Source: Cuneatibacter caecimuris
GTDB taxonomy: Bacteria > Bacillota > Clostridia > Lachnospirales > Lachnospiraceae
Length of the DNA stretch: 64,000 bases
NCBI RefSeq assembly: GCF_004216775.1
Contig: NZ_SGXF01000001.1
Span: forward strand, 1,042,828-1,106,827
Reading direction: 5' to 3'
Of the stretch, positions 34,620 through 43,426 are shown piece after piece (the stretch's first letter is position 1; each line of letters opens with the position of its first letter). The notes under the pieces were generated by a model. The model was given only the letters and a program-made list of their open reading frames with translations, was not told the origin of the DNA and did not search any database. Position numbers and translations under genes: made by a program.

Positions 34620-36180
34620 GCATTTTATTGACAGATTCTCTGGTTTTTGTAGCTGTTTTTAAAATATCTTCTACCGCATCATCATAAGACAGTCCCTTAT
34701 CTTCCATCTTATGATCAATCAGCTGTTCAAAAGTTTTATTGGGATCTGTCTTGTCCAGTTCCCTTCTCTTTTTCTGATCACGCATAAGGTCCCGCGCATT
34801 GGTCCTGTTTTCATTTCTCAACTGACAGGCCTGTTTCGCTTGTTCCTCCAGCGGAAGGCTGGCATCAATTAATTCCGGGATTTTTTCATCATGGGTTTTA
34901 TACCAGATCCTCACTTCCCGGTCTCCCAGTTTTCCGACAAGGCCCTGCATATCCTGGAATTCCATCTGGTTGATGCGGTCTTGCTTCCCGGACTTCAACT
35001 CATCCCATTTCCTACTATCATTATACTTCAAATCCTGGAATTTGTCAAAAGTATCCGGCATTTCCTTCCCGTAAATCCCCCTGTAAACTTCGTATTCGCG
35101 GCGGTCCTCCCCGCGGTTTTTCAGCATCTTCTCTTTCAGTTCTGCCTCTGGCCTGCCCTGCACATATTTTTTGTGCCACTGTTCGTAAGTCATATTCGCC
35201 GGAACCATCTCTACCTTGCCAGTCACTGGATCGCGGGCAGCCCGTTTCATTCTGGCCAGCTCCTTGTTGGATATGTCGCAGACAGTCGTAGACCTGCACC
35301 AGGGATGCATGGGGGGACTGTTCACGCCAGGCTGCTGCTCTGCTACCGAATAGCGTTTCCCATCTCTCTCCCTGCAGGCGGGGGATGTGCGAAGATCCAG
35401 GGTTGCCACGAAAATATAGGTCTCAATCCCACACTCCTCATAAGACTGCATCTCCATCTGATTCGCCAGCTCACAGCTTTCCGTCCGGACCAACCGGCGC
35501 GCATTACTGGCGCCGGAGGCAAACTTATTCGCTATGATATCTGCAGCCTCCTGGTCGGTCCGGCCGGTGACCAGATTAATCAGCAGTTCTTCCTTCAGGC
35601 TGCGCGCCAGCGACTGGGTATTGTGCCAGATGCGCTCTGAGTAGTTGGCCCCGTACCAGCGTTTTTGCAATGCCTTGTCAATCAGATCCCGATCCACCAA
35701 ATTAAAACTAAATCCCAGACTGGTTTGCTGCTGAACGAAAAAGATCGACCTGTAATATGCCTCGTTTGCCAGGTCTACATAATGGCTGGTGGAAAATGCC
35801 TTTTCTTTGTGGTACACATCCCGCATCAACAGATCCATCTGGTTCTGCAGCTGCTTCAGCCGTTCCAACCTGGCCCGGTACGCCGGGCTCTCCAACTCCG
35901 CCAGAAGCATAGCATGCTCTGTATCATCACCAGAGGCCTTCAGAGCTTCTTTTAGTTCGTCCAGTGATGTTTTATCCTGCAGCGTATTTAGGAGCCTGTA
36001 GGCCTCAGATTTTGACAGGTGATGCTTCTGCCTGAACCGGCCAAAGATCTGATCCGCCTGATTTCTGACGTAACCAGACGCCTTTTGGTAGAGCTTCGCG
36101 ATTTGATCTGATACGCTTTCCGCCTGCTCCATGTACTGGTGCATTTCTCGTGCTTTTCGGCGGGTCCAGTAATCACTCAT
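34606..36180 (-). CDS. MuF/SPP1 gp7-like minor head protein with long C-terminal extension
   Basis: 524 aa. The N-terminal helical part to about 200 and the MuF core at about 225-305 (LDLRTSPACRERDGKRY then PPMHPWCRSTT) are the phage head morphogenesis domain, ejected or bound inside the portal. A further about 215 residues follow, highly charged (VRIWYKTHDEKIPELIDASL; NARDLMRDQKKRRELD) and not needed for the core fold. MuF proteins of temperate Firmicute phages often carry toxin domains here. Starts 8 bp inside the portal gene's end. Confidence 0.85.
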   Translation of the reverse strand: MSDYWTRRKAREMHQYMEQAESVSDQIAKLYQKASGYVRNQADQIFGRFRQKHHLSKSEAYRLLNTLQDKTSLDELKEALKASGDDTEHAMLLAELESPAYRARLERLKQLQNQMDLLMRDVYHKEKAFSTSHYVDLANEAYYRSIFFVQQQTSLGFSFNLVDRDLIDKALQKRWYGANYSERIWHNTQSLARSLKEELLINLVTGRTDQEAADIIANKFASGASNARRLVRTESCELANQMEMQSYEECGIETYIFVATLDLRTSPACRERDGKRYSVAEQQPGVNSPPMHPWCRSTTVCDISNKELARMKRAARDPVTGKVEMVPANMTYEQWHKKYVQGRPEAELKEKMLKNRGEDRREYEVYRGIYGKEMPDTFDKFQDLKYNDSRKWDELKSGKQDRINQMEFQDMQGLVGKLGDREVRIWYKTHDEKIPELIDASLPLEEQAKQACQLRNENRTNARDLMRDQKKRRELDKTDPNKTFEQLIDHKMEDKGLSYDDAVEDILKTATKTRESVNKMLGLE

Positions 36181-37567
36181 CTACATCATCATCCTCATCA
36201 TCAGGCGGAGGATTGCTGCCCAGCCCGAACATTGCCTGCTGCTGTTTCACAGCTTCTTCTGTTTCCTTTTCCACCGCCTCCAGCTCTGCGTCCACATCGT
36301 CCACAAACGGGATCTGAGACAGCAGCGTTTTCCTGCTGACCTTTCCCCACAGGTTCGCGATGATCTGGCTGATTTCCAACAGGTTTTTCGGTAGCGCCCG
36401 CGTAAATGTCGGAGTAATACCGGCTACATCCACAACAATCCCTTTCATGGAAAGGAAGTAAGCAAAAATGCGGAGCCGTTTTCGCAACCCCTTTTTATAG
36501 TACCTGGTCTTAATTTTGGTGATGTTCTCCATCCCCAGCAGCTTAAACTCCATTGCCACGCCGCTGACATTGCCCCCGAAGTTCTCATCAGACATACAGG
36601 GGATGTGGGAAAACTTATGAATATCCTGCTCAATCGCTTTCCGCAGGATTTCCACACCGGATTCATCGAAAGTACGGGTGATATATTCTGCCCGCGCATC
36701 CTCCGGGAGACCATCCATGATCCGGTCCTCTTTCAGGCGCTGCGCTGCGGTTCTCCCATCAGAATCTTTCCCATCATCGTCCCCCAGCATGAATCCATAC
36801 AGGGCCAGTATCGCGTCAATGAACTGTTCCTTGTCTGTGATCCGATCAGACATCAGGGCGTTATAGGCATCAATCAGGGGGATCTGAAGCTCATAGTCTC
36901 CGATCCCTAATTTATTGTTCTGGTACGCAATGATCGGGACCTCACCCATGTAATGGGCTTCTGGTTCCTCCAGCAGTGCCTGCGGTCCATCAATGTCCTG
37001 TATATTAAGGACATACCGATAATTCGCAGTCAGCACGGTTGCGGCAAATGTAACCTTGGTGTTTCGCGCATCATCTTTCCTAACGCTGTAATATACCGCA
37101 AACAGCTCATTTTCCTCAATGCTGTCATCATAGACCATGAACGTGTTTTCCGCAGAGAGGTTTTTGACCGTCAGTTCTGTCTCATTCTGCTTAACATAGC
37201 AGTACTCGAACGCCAGGCCATAGATGGACAGATCCAGCCCATTGTCTCCGTCAGTTTCGTCAGCCCCTGCCTGCTCCAGCGCATCGGTCAGGATTTTGAT
37301 ATCTTCAGGGCCTTTGTAGCTGACTGGATTGCCAATAAAATAACTGGATGCCGTATCCGCGATGTCTTTCGCATGATTGCATACCAGCTTATTCTTTCTG
37401 TTCTCTTCATCCAATATCTTGTGGGCGCCCTCGTAATATTTCTTGTTGTTCGCAAGACGCATCGCTATAATCCGGTGCTTGCAGATCAGATTTCTGATCG
37501 CCCGTTTATTCGGACTTAATTCATCCCAGCTCTCTGCCGGCATCATAAACTTGTACATGACTCTCAC
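36173..37567 (-). CDS. Portal protein (SPP1 gp6 family)
   Basis: 464 aa; forms the twelve-subunit ring through which DNA is packaged. Motifs include RLANNKKYYEGAHKIL, FIGNPVSYKG, LSIYGLAFEYCYV and a C-terminal acidic Asp/Glu run. Ordered after terL and before MuF as in SPP1-type phages. Confidence 0.9.
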   Translation of the reverse strand: MRVMYKFMMPAESWDELSPNKRAIRNLICKHRIIAMRLANNKKYYEGAHKILDEENRKNKLVCNHAKDIADTASSYFIGNPVSYKGPEDIKILTDALEQAGADETDGDNGLDLSIYGLAFEYCYVKQNETELTVKNLSAENTFMVYDDSIEENELFAVYYSVRKDDARNTKVTFAATVLTANYRYVLNIQDIDGPQALLEEPEAHYMGEVPIIAYQNNKLGIGDYELQIPLIDAYNALMSDRITDKEQFIDAILALYGFMLGDDDGKDSDGRTAAQRLKEDRIMDGLPEDARAEYITRTFDESGVEILRKAIEQDIHKFSHIPCMSDENFGGNVSGVAMEFKLLGMENITKIKTRYYKKGLRKRLRIFAYFLSMKGIVVDVAGITPTFTRALPKNLLEISQIIANLWGKVSRKTLLSQIPFVDDVDAELEAVEKETEEAVKQQQAMFGLGSNPPPDDEDDDVDE

Positions 37568-37572
37568 CTCCC

Positions 37573-38862
37573 TTAGCCGAAACCGTATTTTTTCTTGTCC
37601 TTGATCGACGCCCTCCGTCTGGTCATGTCATCTTCCATCCCATAGCGCACTGCATCGATAGTATGATTATTTTTATCCGGATAGCTGCCCTTGAAATTAC
37701 CGTCCTTGTCCCTTTCAAGCTCATAACCCATAAATTCCCTCGTAGCATTTGGGCAACGCTTCGGATCAATGATAATTTCCTCCAACTCATCAGAAAGGAA
37801 CTCCATTCCATAGTCCACTGAACCAGGGCCTTTCTTTGCTCCGACGATTCTCAGACCCAATTCATTCAGGGCAGCGATTGCACGCGGTTCTTCGGAGTCT
37901 GCCGTAATGACCTTATTGAGTGGGTTAAACTTTCTGATTTCCCGCGCAGCTTTTGTATTTCCTAGCTTCACTGCATATATCTCACCAAACAAATATAAGC
38001 GCTTTTGCTTACTGTTATAGTGCATCTTAATATAAGCCAGCGGGTCAGCACCGTAGCCAAAATCAAGACCCTGTTTGATCCGGTCAAACATTGCGATTTC
38101 TTCATCTGAAATTGTTCTGACAGTGACGTTTTCAAATACCGCCCCGCCTGTGCCTGTTGCGACTCCCAAATATTCATGTTCATAGGCTTTTGGCTTTATT
38201 TCTTTCAGGTGCTCCGCTTCAATGAAGAACTGCTCTCCCAACCAATCACGGGGGACTGTACGGTAATCAGTATGGCTGACAACTGTATCTTCCCTCTCAT
38301 CCAATACATCCTGGTTCACCCAACTGTTCATGGATTTTGGAGGATTCCAGCTGTAGAAAACAAAAAACTCCGATCCGCCTCTCATGAGTGATTGGAGTAT
38401 TGTACGCTCTTCCTCTGGCCCGTCAAACTCTGCCCGTTCTTCAAACCAGATATATTTAAAATATCCTGTGGACAGTTTTACCGATTTTATTTTCTTCGGA
38501 TCATCTGCTCCACGGAATATAATTTTATTACCAAATGGAATGTATGTAAGTCCCAGCGGCGAAAGCCTTATCTTCCATTTGTCTGAAACGCCCAGCACGT
38601 CTATTGCCCACCGCAACTGTTCAAACACGGATTCTTCAAGAAACCGTCCAACCTTACGCATTGCGATTGCATTTGCATTCGGGTCCTGCATCATTCCCAG
38701 AATGATTTCAATACTGATGAAGGATGACTTTGTAGAACCGCGGCCACCTGCAAGCTTATAATGCGTGTGCCTGTGTCCTGATATATCATGATGCAGGTCA
38801 TAAAAGGATGGAGCAATTAAATCTGTAAGCCTAACCTGTGTTGTCTGTTTTGGGGATATCAT
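37573..38862 (-). CDS. Terminase large subunit (PBSX type)
   Basis: 429 aa packaging ATPase-nuclease. Walker A-like KLAGGRGSTKSS at about 36-47, Walker B with YIWFEERAEF, a C-terminal RuvC-type nuclease (GLDFGYGADPLA; DSEEPRAIAAL; DAVRYGMED). Overlaps the small subunit by 32 bp. Confidence 0.93.
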   Translation of the reverse strand: MISPKQTTQVRLTDLIAPSFYDLHHDISGHRHTHYKLAGGRGSTKSSFISIEIILGMMQDPNANAIAMRKVGRFLEESVFEQLRWAIDVLGVSDKWKIRLSPLGLTYIPFGNKIIFRGADDPKKIKSVKLSTGYFKYIWFEERAEFDGPEEERTILQSLMRGGSEFFVFYSWNPPKSMNSWVNQDVLDEREDTVVSHTDYRTVPRDWLGEQFFIEAEHLKEIKPKAYEHEYLGVATGTGGAVFENVTVRTISDEEIAMFDRIKQGLDFGYGADPLAYIKMHYNSKQKRLYLFGEIYAVKLGNTKAAREIRKFNPLNKVITADSEEPRAIAALNELGLRIVGAKKGPGSVDYGMEFLSDELEEIIIDPKRCPNATREFMGYELERDKDGNFKGSYPDKNNHTIDAVRYGMEDDMTRRRASIKDKKKYGFG

Positions 38863-39334
38863 CGACTATCACCACGCCTTCTACTCCTTTTACATCCAGC
38901 TTATCATTCCACATCCCCAAATGCCTCCCCAGCAGCTCCAGGGCCTTTTCTTTGTCGTTTAGTTTAATTTCAATGCCATTTGCGCCCTCTTTAATCCCGG
39001 CGATTGCCCGAACCTGCTCATCATCCAATTCGCTGGTGTCCTTGATGTGCACTGCCCCGCCAATGACTTCCGCATAATCCGTTGCCCGTGCAAAAGCGAT
39101 CGCAGCCAGTTCCCTTACAACTCTGTCCTGTGTGACCTCAGTACGTTTCTGGCGCTCCTGCATGCGTTCGGCGATATAAGCCGCAACCTTAGTATTTCTT
39201 AGCAACTTACTGCCGTTTACAGCGGCCACCTCATCTTTCTTGACTCTCGGATAAGCTACCTTGTAAGCCCTCGTGGCATTCAGGTCGATCAGGTATTCAT
39301 CCGCAAAGACTTTCTGTTTTTCGGCTAATTCCAT
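38831..39334 (-). CDS. Terminase small subunit
   Basis: 167 aa. N-terminal HTH (KQKVFADEYLIDLNATRAYK, then AAVNGSKLLRNTKVAAYI) typical of PBSX/terminase_2 proteins that recognise the packaging site. First gene of the late structural operon after the hicB terminator. Confidence 0.9.
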   Translation of the reverse strand: MELAEKQKVFADEYLIDLNATRAYKVAYPRVKKDEVAAVNGSKLLRNTKVAAYIAERMQERQKRTEVTQDRVVRELAAIAFARATDYAEVIGGAVHIKDTSELDDEQVRAIAGIKEGANGIEIKLNDKEKALELLGRHLGMWNDKLDVKGVEGVVIVDDIPKTDNTG

Positions 39335-39358
39335 TTAGGCTCACCTCACTTTCTGCAA

Positions 39359-39390
39359 TCAAAAAGAGACAGCATCCACTGTCTCTTTAA
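39359..39390 (-). terminator. Terminator of the hicAB cassette
   Basis: AAAGAGACAG/CTGTCTCTTT 10-bp stem with a 6-nt loop, then TTTTT on the minus strand, between hicB and terS. Confidence 0.85.
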
Positions 39391-39407
39391 TCGTCGTAAC
39401 TTTCGCT

Positions 39408-39821
39408 TTATCTGCACACACCAAGTTTTGCCATTAGCGCTTCCTGCAAAACCTTTGATACATTAATGTGTGCTGCATCCGCCTCGGCATTCAGCCAATT
39501 AGGCAAGGTCACATTCCTCCTCACTGATCTTACATCAATTTTTCTGCGATATGCATCAAAATCAATATCTACCAGCGACAAATAACTTTCTCCATCCCCT
39601 GAAAAGGTTCCCTCTAAAATATTTATTTTTCGAAAATTTGTGGGTTCTGGTATTGCCTCCCCTTTATCCTGCATTGAAATCCCAGTCAGCCCTATGGCAT
39701 CCCTTGCCATTTCAATCGCATTCTGCATATCTTTTCCCTCAGTAAGAATTCCCAAATCTGGAACCTCCACTAAGACTACATCGTTTGTTTGCGTAAATAT
39801 TGCTGGATATACTGCTTTCAT
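39408..39821 (-). CDS. hicB: HicB family antitoxin
   Basis: 137 aa. N-terminal HicB fold with VVLVEVPDLGILTEGKDMQN and a C-terminal ribbon-helix-helix (VTLPNWLNAEADAAHINVSK), so it should both neutralise HicA and bind DNA. Encoded after hicA on the same strand, AGGAGG site upstream. Confidence 0.88.
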   Translation of the reverse strand: MKAVYPAIFTQTNDVVLVEVPDLGILTEGKDMQNAIEMARDAIGLTGISMQDKGEAIPEPTNFRKINILEGTFSGDGESYLSLVDIDFDAYRRKIDVRSVRRNVTLPNWLNAEADAAHINVSKVLQEALMAKLGVCR

Positions 39822-39859
39822 TTTTCCTCCTTTTCATCTGCTCCACCTGATATATAATA

Positions 39860-39900
39860 TTTTACGTAAGTGGAGGTTTATATCCCCCACTTACGTAAAA
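39860..39900. repeat. 14-bp inverted repeat between hicA and hicB
   Basis: TTTTACGTAAGTGG (39860-39873) and its exact inverse (39887-39900) overlap the end of hicA. There is no T-run, so not an obvious terminator; possibly an operator for an internal hicB promoter or an mRNA processing hairpin. Confidence 0.6.
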
Positions 39901-40048
39901 TCGCCCTTGCCAATCTTTCGTCAATTTCTTTATGTCGCGGAATATTCTCTATCTCGTTTTCTCTTCTGTACACATCATGATTTCCGCCATGTCTTTCAAA
40001 AACGAATCCTACTGCCTCAAGCTTTTTTATCAGGTCTCTCTGCTTCAT
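39878..40048 (-). CDS. hicA: HicA family toxin
   Basis: 56 aa, ATG at 40048 with AAAGGAG upstream. The sequence begins MKQRDLIKKLEAVGFVFERH and has GGNHDVYRR: the double-stranded-RNA-binding-like HicA fold with the catalytic His in GGNHDVY. It cleaves mRNA. Paired with hicB immediately downstream. Confidence 0.88.
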   Translation of the reverse strand: MKQRDLIKKLEAVGFVFERHGGNHDVYRRENEIENIPRHKEIDERLARAILRKWGI

Positions 40049-40069
40049 AATATCTCCTTTCTAACTACT

Positions 40070-40098
40070 ATTATACACATTTAAAACACACTTGTCAA
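40070..40098 (-). promoter_or_regulatory. Consensus promoter of hicAB with flanking operator repeats
   Basis: Minus strand: TTGACA (40093-40098), exactly 17 bp, TATAAT (40070-40075). ATACACAT-type repeats on one side and AAATGTGTAT on the other (about 40073-40123) form an inverted operator, presumably for HicB. Confidence 0.85.
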
Positions 40099-40189
40099 CA
40101 GAAATGTGTATTTTATGTGTATAAAAATCCACCCAGCCGAAGCCAGGTGGATAAAAAGGGGGGAAAATGAAAAAAGACCTGTCCCTTGC

Positions 40190-40456
40190 GGGAATCGGCG
40201 GCATCCGGAATTGAACCGGAACCCAGGGCGCTACCCTGTCCACCTGCCATTGGTGGGATACCCCGTTATTGCGCCGCTGCGGGGAGGGTCGCGGCGCATG
40301 TGCTACTGCCCTACGGCTGCAGCTTAGAGTGTATTATGCCGCCGACTTACCCCGGATACCAGGGACAATCAGCCACCGGGCTGTTACACCCGGCGACCGT
40401 ATATTGCGAAAAGGAGGGGTGTGCACCAGCGCTATCCCTTTCGTCTGGTGCTCCTA
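40190..40456 (-). ncRNA. Structured RNA with tRNA-like 3' domain
   Basis: No gene lies in 40099-40490. On the minus strand there are consecutive strong stems: GCACCAG/CTGGTGC, CCGGG/CCCGG, an 8-bp TGCGCCGC/GCGGCGCA, CCACC-AATGGCA-GGTGG, CAGGG/CCCTG, and a T-arm-like TCCGG-TTCAATT-CCGGA (40204-40220). GGCGGCA (40337-40343) pairs perfectly with TGCCGCC (40197-40203) directly after that arm, like an acceptor stem. The T-loop TTCAATT and a D-loop-like AATGGCA are tRNA hallmarks. About 60 nt extra sit between acceptor and D-like arm, and there is no CCA, so it is not a normal tRNA. Confidence 0.6.
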
Positions 40457-40462
40457 GTTTAG

Positions 40463-40471
40463 ATTATAGCA
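40463..40471 (-). promoter_or_regulatory. Extended -10 promoter of the structured RNA
   Basis: TGCTATAAT on the minus strand (TATAAT at 40463-40468); the predicted start is about 40456, at the first stem. The -35 is poor, as is usual with extended -10 promoters. Confidence 0.55.
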
Positions 40472-40490
40472 GGTTTTTTGTTTAATTGGT

Positions 40491-40922
40491 TTAATCTTTC
40501 AGTATATCGGTAATTCGCTGTGAGATTCTTCCTTTACTGTATCCAACGGAATCTCCGGTTTCTTGCTGGGTTTTCCCTTTCAGGAATACCATGTCCAGTA
40601 TCTGCCTATCCGTACTGTCCGGAATACTGGCAATAAACTGCTCTATTTCCCACGCCAGCCGTTCTGCCTCACTTTTCCGCTTTTCCTTGATTCTAATCCT
40701 GCGGGTAATCATATCAGCCTCTCGCGGATCATCCATCTGCACAGTAAGGCGCGTTGGTATGTACGGAAAATCGTGGCTGGATGCAGTCACTTTCCCAAAC
40801 ACGGTAGGGATATTCAGTGTTCTGTCCCGCAGCTTGTCAATGTCCCTGTCAAGGCTCTCTATTTCCTTGAGCAATGACTTATATTGTTTCAGGCGTTCTC
40901 TGGTCATTTCCATTGGTTTCAC
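40491..40922 (-). CDS. Sigma-like/ArpU-type late transcription regulator
   Basis: 143 aa. N-terminal helical region and a C-terminal region-4-like HTH (TQQETGDSVGYSKGRISQRI). Proteins of this kind sit at the end of the early operon and switch on late genes, matching its position before the terminase region. Overlaps the previous gene by 44 bp. Confidence 0.75.
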   Translation of the reverse strand: MKPMEMTRERLKQYKSLLKEIESLDRDIDKLRDRTLNIPTVFGKVTASSHDFPYIPTRLTVQMDDPREADMITRRIRIKEKRKSEAERLAWEIEQFIASIPDSTDRQILDMVFLKGKTQQETGDSVGYSKGRISQRITDILKD

Positions 40923-41523
40923 CTCCCCAGTCTATTTTCCGACCACATCCTGGACAGTAAGCATAGCACCTCTTCCAGTTCGTCCCGCACTCCGGACACA
41001 TTGTAGCCATATTGCATTTTTCTGGTTTTATTGGCGCATGCTTTTCGTCTGACAACTCCTGCATTGACTGTCTGCAGTAGTCAAGCAGTGACCCGATTGA
41101 AAATATCCCCATATCAACTAAGATATCATAAACACCCAGCGGACACTTCCCTTCTTCCGTCACCCTGAACGGAATGCGGCTTACCGTATTTCCAGAGCCT
41201 TTGCTCCATGTCATACATGCCGTGTACCATGTCGGGCCGTTATAGATATAACTAACTTCATTTGTTGTGCCGAGATATTCCCCTTCTAAAGCACCAAATT
41301 TCTCTCTATTCCTGTGCAGCATATCACTTATCCGCTTATACTCCTCTGCCGTGTATTGCCTCTCCAGCACCGGTATGTGATTCAGATACCGGCTTGACTT
41401 GTCTGTTGTTTGTATAATCAGGTTGATAAAATCAGACACGGTATATGGGCCACGGCTTGACAACACTTTAATATGACCGTCATCTAAATATCTCTGCAAC
41501 AGTTTCCTTTGTTTATCGGTCAT
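40879..41523 (-). CDS. Hypothetical early protein with C-terminal zinc ribbon
   Basis: 214 aa; not recognised overall. The last quarter has CPECGTNWKRCYAYCPGCGRK, a zinc ribbon. Junction with the upstream gene is a 4-bp overlap. Confidence 0.6.
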   Translation of the reverse strand: MTDKQRKLLQRYLDDGHIKVLSSRGPYTVSDFINLIIQTTDKSSRYLNHIPVLERQYTAEEYKRISDMLHRNREKFGALEGEYLGTTNEVSYIYNGPTWYTACMTWSKGSGNTVSRIPFRVTEEGKCPLGVYDILVDMGIFSIGSLLDYCRQSMQELSDEKHAPIKPEKCNMATMCPECGTNWKRCYAYCPGCGRKIDWGGETNGNDQRTPETI

Positions 41524-41804
41524 AGCTGTTCCTCCTCTGGTGGCATGCTAATAATCATGCCGCGCCCAAGCGCATATCCGTACTCCCGGTTGGCCCCGAT
41601 GCTCCGCTCCCACCCTTCACGTTTTTTTTCCTCCTCATATCTGCCTCTGTATCCCACCGGTGCCAGCGGCGTGCCGGCATACCCCGGTCTCCTGCCCCAC
41701 TCCATTGCGTGCTGACTGCAGTGGGTTTCCATGTCATTCCGGTCGACTTCTTTCGCGATCAGCATCCGGACCACTCGGAAGGCCTTATTTTTCTTGTCTC
41801 TCAT
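41520..41804 (-). CDS. Hypothetical early protein
   Basis: 94 aa, Arg/Glu/Gly-rich, not recognised; 4-bp overlaps on both sides show that it is translated within the early operon. Confidence 0.55.
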   Translation of the reverse strand: MRDKKNKAFRVVRMLIAKEVDRNDMETHCSQHAMEWGRRPGYAGTPLAPVGYRGRYEEEKKREGWERSIGANREYGYALGRGMIISMPPEEEQL

Positions 41805-42055
41805 TTCTGTACCTCCCTGAATATTTCCAAATATTTTTTATACCTCTTGGCATTTTTTCCGAACAACCGTGCTTCAACCTCCTTTTCGGACAGCCACGCT
41901 TCAACCTCCCGTATCTTCTGGCTGTCCAAGTTCGGCACCATCAGCCGAAACAGCTTTCGGGTCTCCCCAACTCTATTCGGGAAAAACTTATCTAAATCCA
42001 CAGTCATAGTTCCACAGCATATCCAACTAATCCGGTATTCAAAGGTTACTATCAT
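41801..42055 (-). CDS. Hypothetical early protein
   Basis: 84 aa, C-terminal half helical and basic (LFGKNAKRYKKYLEIFREV); ribosome site GGAAGG before an ATG that directly follows the helicase stop. Not recognised. Confidence 0.55.
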   Translation of the reverse strand: MIVTFEYRISWICCGTMTVDLDKFFPNRVGETRKLFRLMVPNLDSQKIREVEAWLSEKEVEARLFGKNAKRYKKYLEIFREVQK

Positions 42056-43426
42056 CTATTTTCCTTCCCTAATTTTCTTAATCCTTGCTTTTAGCGCCTC
42101 CATCAGGCTCTCTTGTGTAACATCCTTATTCTCCAATCTTCGGATCACCTCTTCATCCACGGTTCCTGCTGCTACAAGCCGATGAATAATCACTCCCTGT
42201 TTCTGCCCTTGCCGGTACAGCCTGGCATTCGCCTGCTGATACAGCTCCAGGCTCCAGTTAAGCCCGTACCAGACAATGATATGCCCGCCTGCCTGCAGAT
42301 TGAGACCGTGGCCCATGCTGGCGGGCTGGGCCAGAAGAAGGGGAATCCGGCCTGCATTCCACTCCCGGATATCTTCCTGTCCTTTCAGCGTCCGGGGTTT
42401 GTAGTGTCTAAACGCTTTCACCAAGCTGTCATAATCATGGCGGAAATTATAGAATACCAGGACCGGCTGCCCGTTTGCTGTATCCAAGATCTCTTCCAGG
42501 GCCTCCAGTTTCCTCTTGTGGATCTCCACCACAGTCCCGTCATCGCTGTATACGCTGCCGTTGGCCATCTGCAGCAGCTTGTTGTATACCGTAGCTGCAT
42601 TCAGGGCTGTGACCTGATCTCCATCTATCTCCATCAGCTTTTCTCGCTCCAGTTCCCGGTATTTCCCCAGCTCCTGGGCCGATAGCTTTACGGGGATATC
42701 GTTCACCACCAGTTCCGGCATCTGCAGGTAATCCTCTGCTTTCATACTGATGCAGATATCCGCAATCAGTTTCTGGATCGCCTCTTCAGCTCCCGGCTTC
42801 AACTCGTAGGAGTACACGACATAGCCATTGCTTTTTCCGGGGTTAAAATACCGCTCCCGGTATCCTGTAATGGTCTTCCCCAGCCTCTTGCCCCTGTCGA
42901 TCAGGTACATCTGCGGCCACAGATCCAGCAGGCCGTTTGGAGAAGGCGTGCCGGTCAGACCTACGAACCGTTCCACCAGGGGCCTCACCTGCTTCAATGC
43001 CTTAAACCGCTTTGCCTGGTTGGATTTAAAACTGGACAGCTCGTCCACTACCACCATATCAAACGGCCATGTATTCCGATACAGATCCACCAGCCACACC
43101 ACATTTTCCCTGTTGATGACGTAAATATCAGCATCCTCCTCCAGGGCGGCCAGACGTTCCTTTCTGCCTCCCAGTACCCGGGAAATCCGCAGGTGCTTTA
43201 GATGATCCCATTTCTGGGCTTCTGTTGTCCAGGTGTCTTCCGCCACTCTCTTCGGGGCGATCACCAGCACGCGGCTTATCAGGAACCTGTCATACATCAG
43301 CTCATCAATCGCGGTCAGCGTCGTCACAGTTTTTCCAAGCCCCATATCCAACAGAAGCCCAACCTCCGGCAGTTCAATTAATTTTTGTTTGGCATAATTC
43401 TGATACTCGTGCGGTATGTATTTCAC
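42056..43426 (-). CDS. SNF2-family DNA helicase/translocase
   Basis: 456 aa. Helicase motif I LDMGLGKTVT (about 27-36), motif II DELS in VVVDELSSFKSN, motif III GLTGTPSPNG, and C-terminal motifs with QANARLYRQGQ. A short SNF2 enzyme typical of Firmicute phage replication modules, likely acting on phage DNA during replication or recombination. Overlaps the VRR-NUC gene by 53 bp. Confidence 0.9.
   Translation of the reverse strand: MKYIPHEYQNYAKQKLIELPEVGLLLDMGLGKTVTTLTAIDELMYDRFLISRVLVIAPKRVAEDTWTTEAQKWDHLKHLRISRVLGGRKERLAALEEDADIYVINRENVVWLVDLYRNTWPFDMVVVDELSSFKSNQAKRFKALKQVRPLVERFVGLTGTPSPNGLLDLWPQMYLIDRGKRLGKTITGYRERYFNPGKSNGYVVYSYELKPGAEEAIQKLIADICISMKAEDYLQMPELVVNDIPVKLSAQELGKYRELEREKLMEIDGDQVTALNAATVYNKLLQMANGSVYSDDGTVVEIHKRKLEALEEILDTANGQPVLVFYNFRHDYDSLVKAFRHYKPRTLKGQEDIREWNAGRIPLLLAQPASMGHGLNLQAGGHIIVWYGLNWSLELYQQANARLYRQGQKQGVIIHRLVAAGTVDEEVIRRLENKDVTQESLMEALKARIKKIREGK

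Noticed and set aside
39878-40048. Region between hicB and its promoter as noncoding
   Set aside because: It encodes a complete 56-aa HicA, just shorter than usual length cut-offs.
40197-40260. A normal tRNA (loop with AGC anticodon) or a tmRNA
   Set aside because: The acceptor that pairs with the 3' strand is over 60 nt too far upstream, the variable loop would be only 2 nt, there is no CCA, and no tag-peptide frame is visible.
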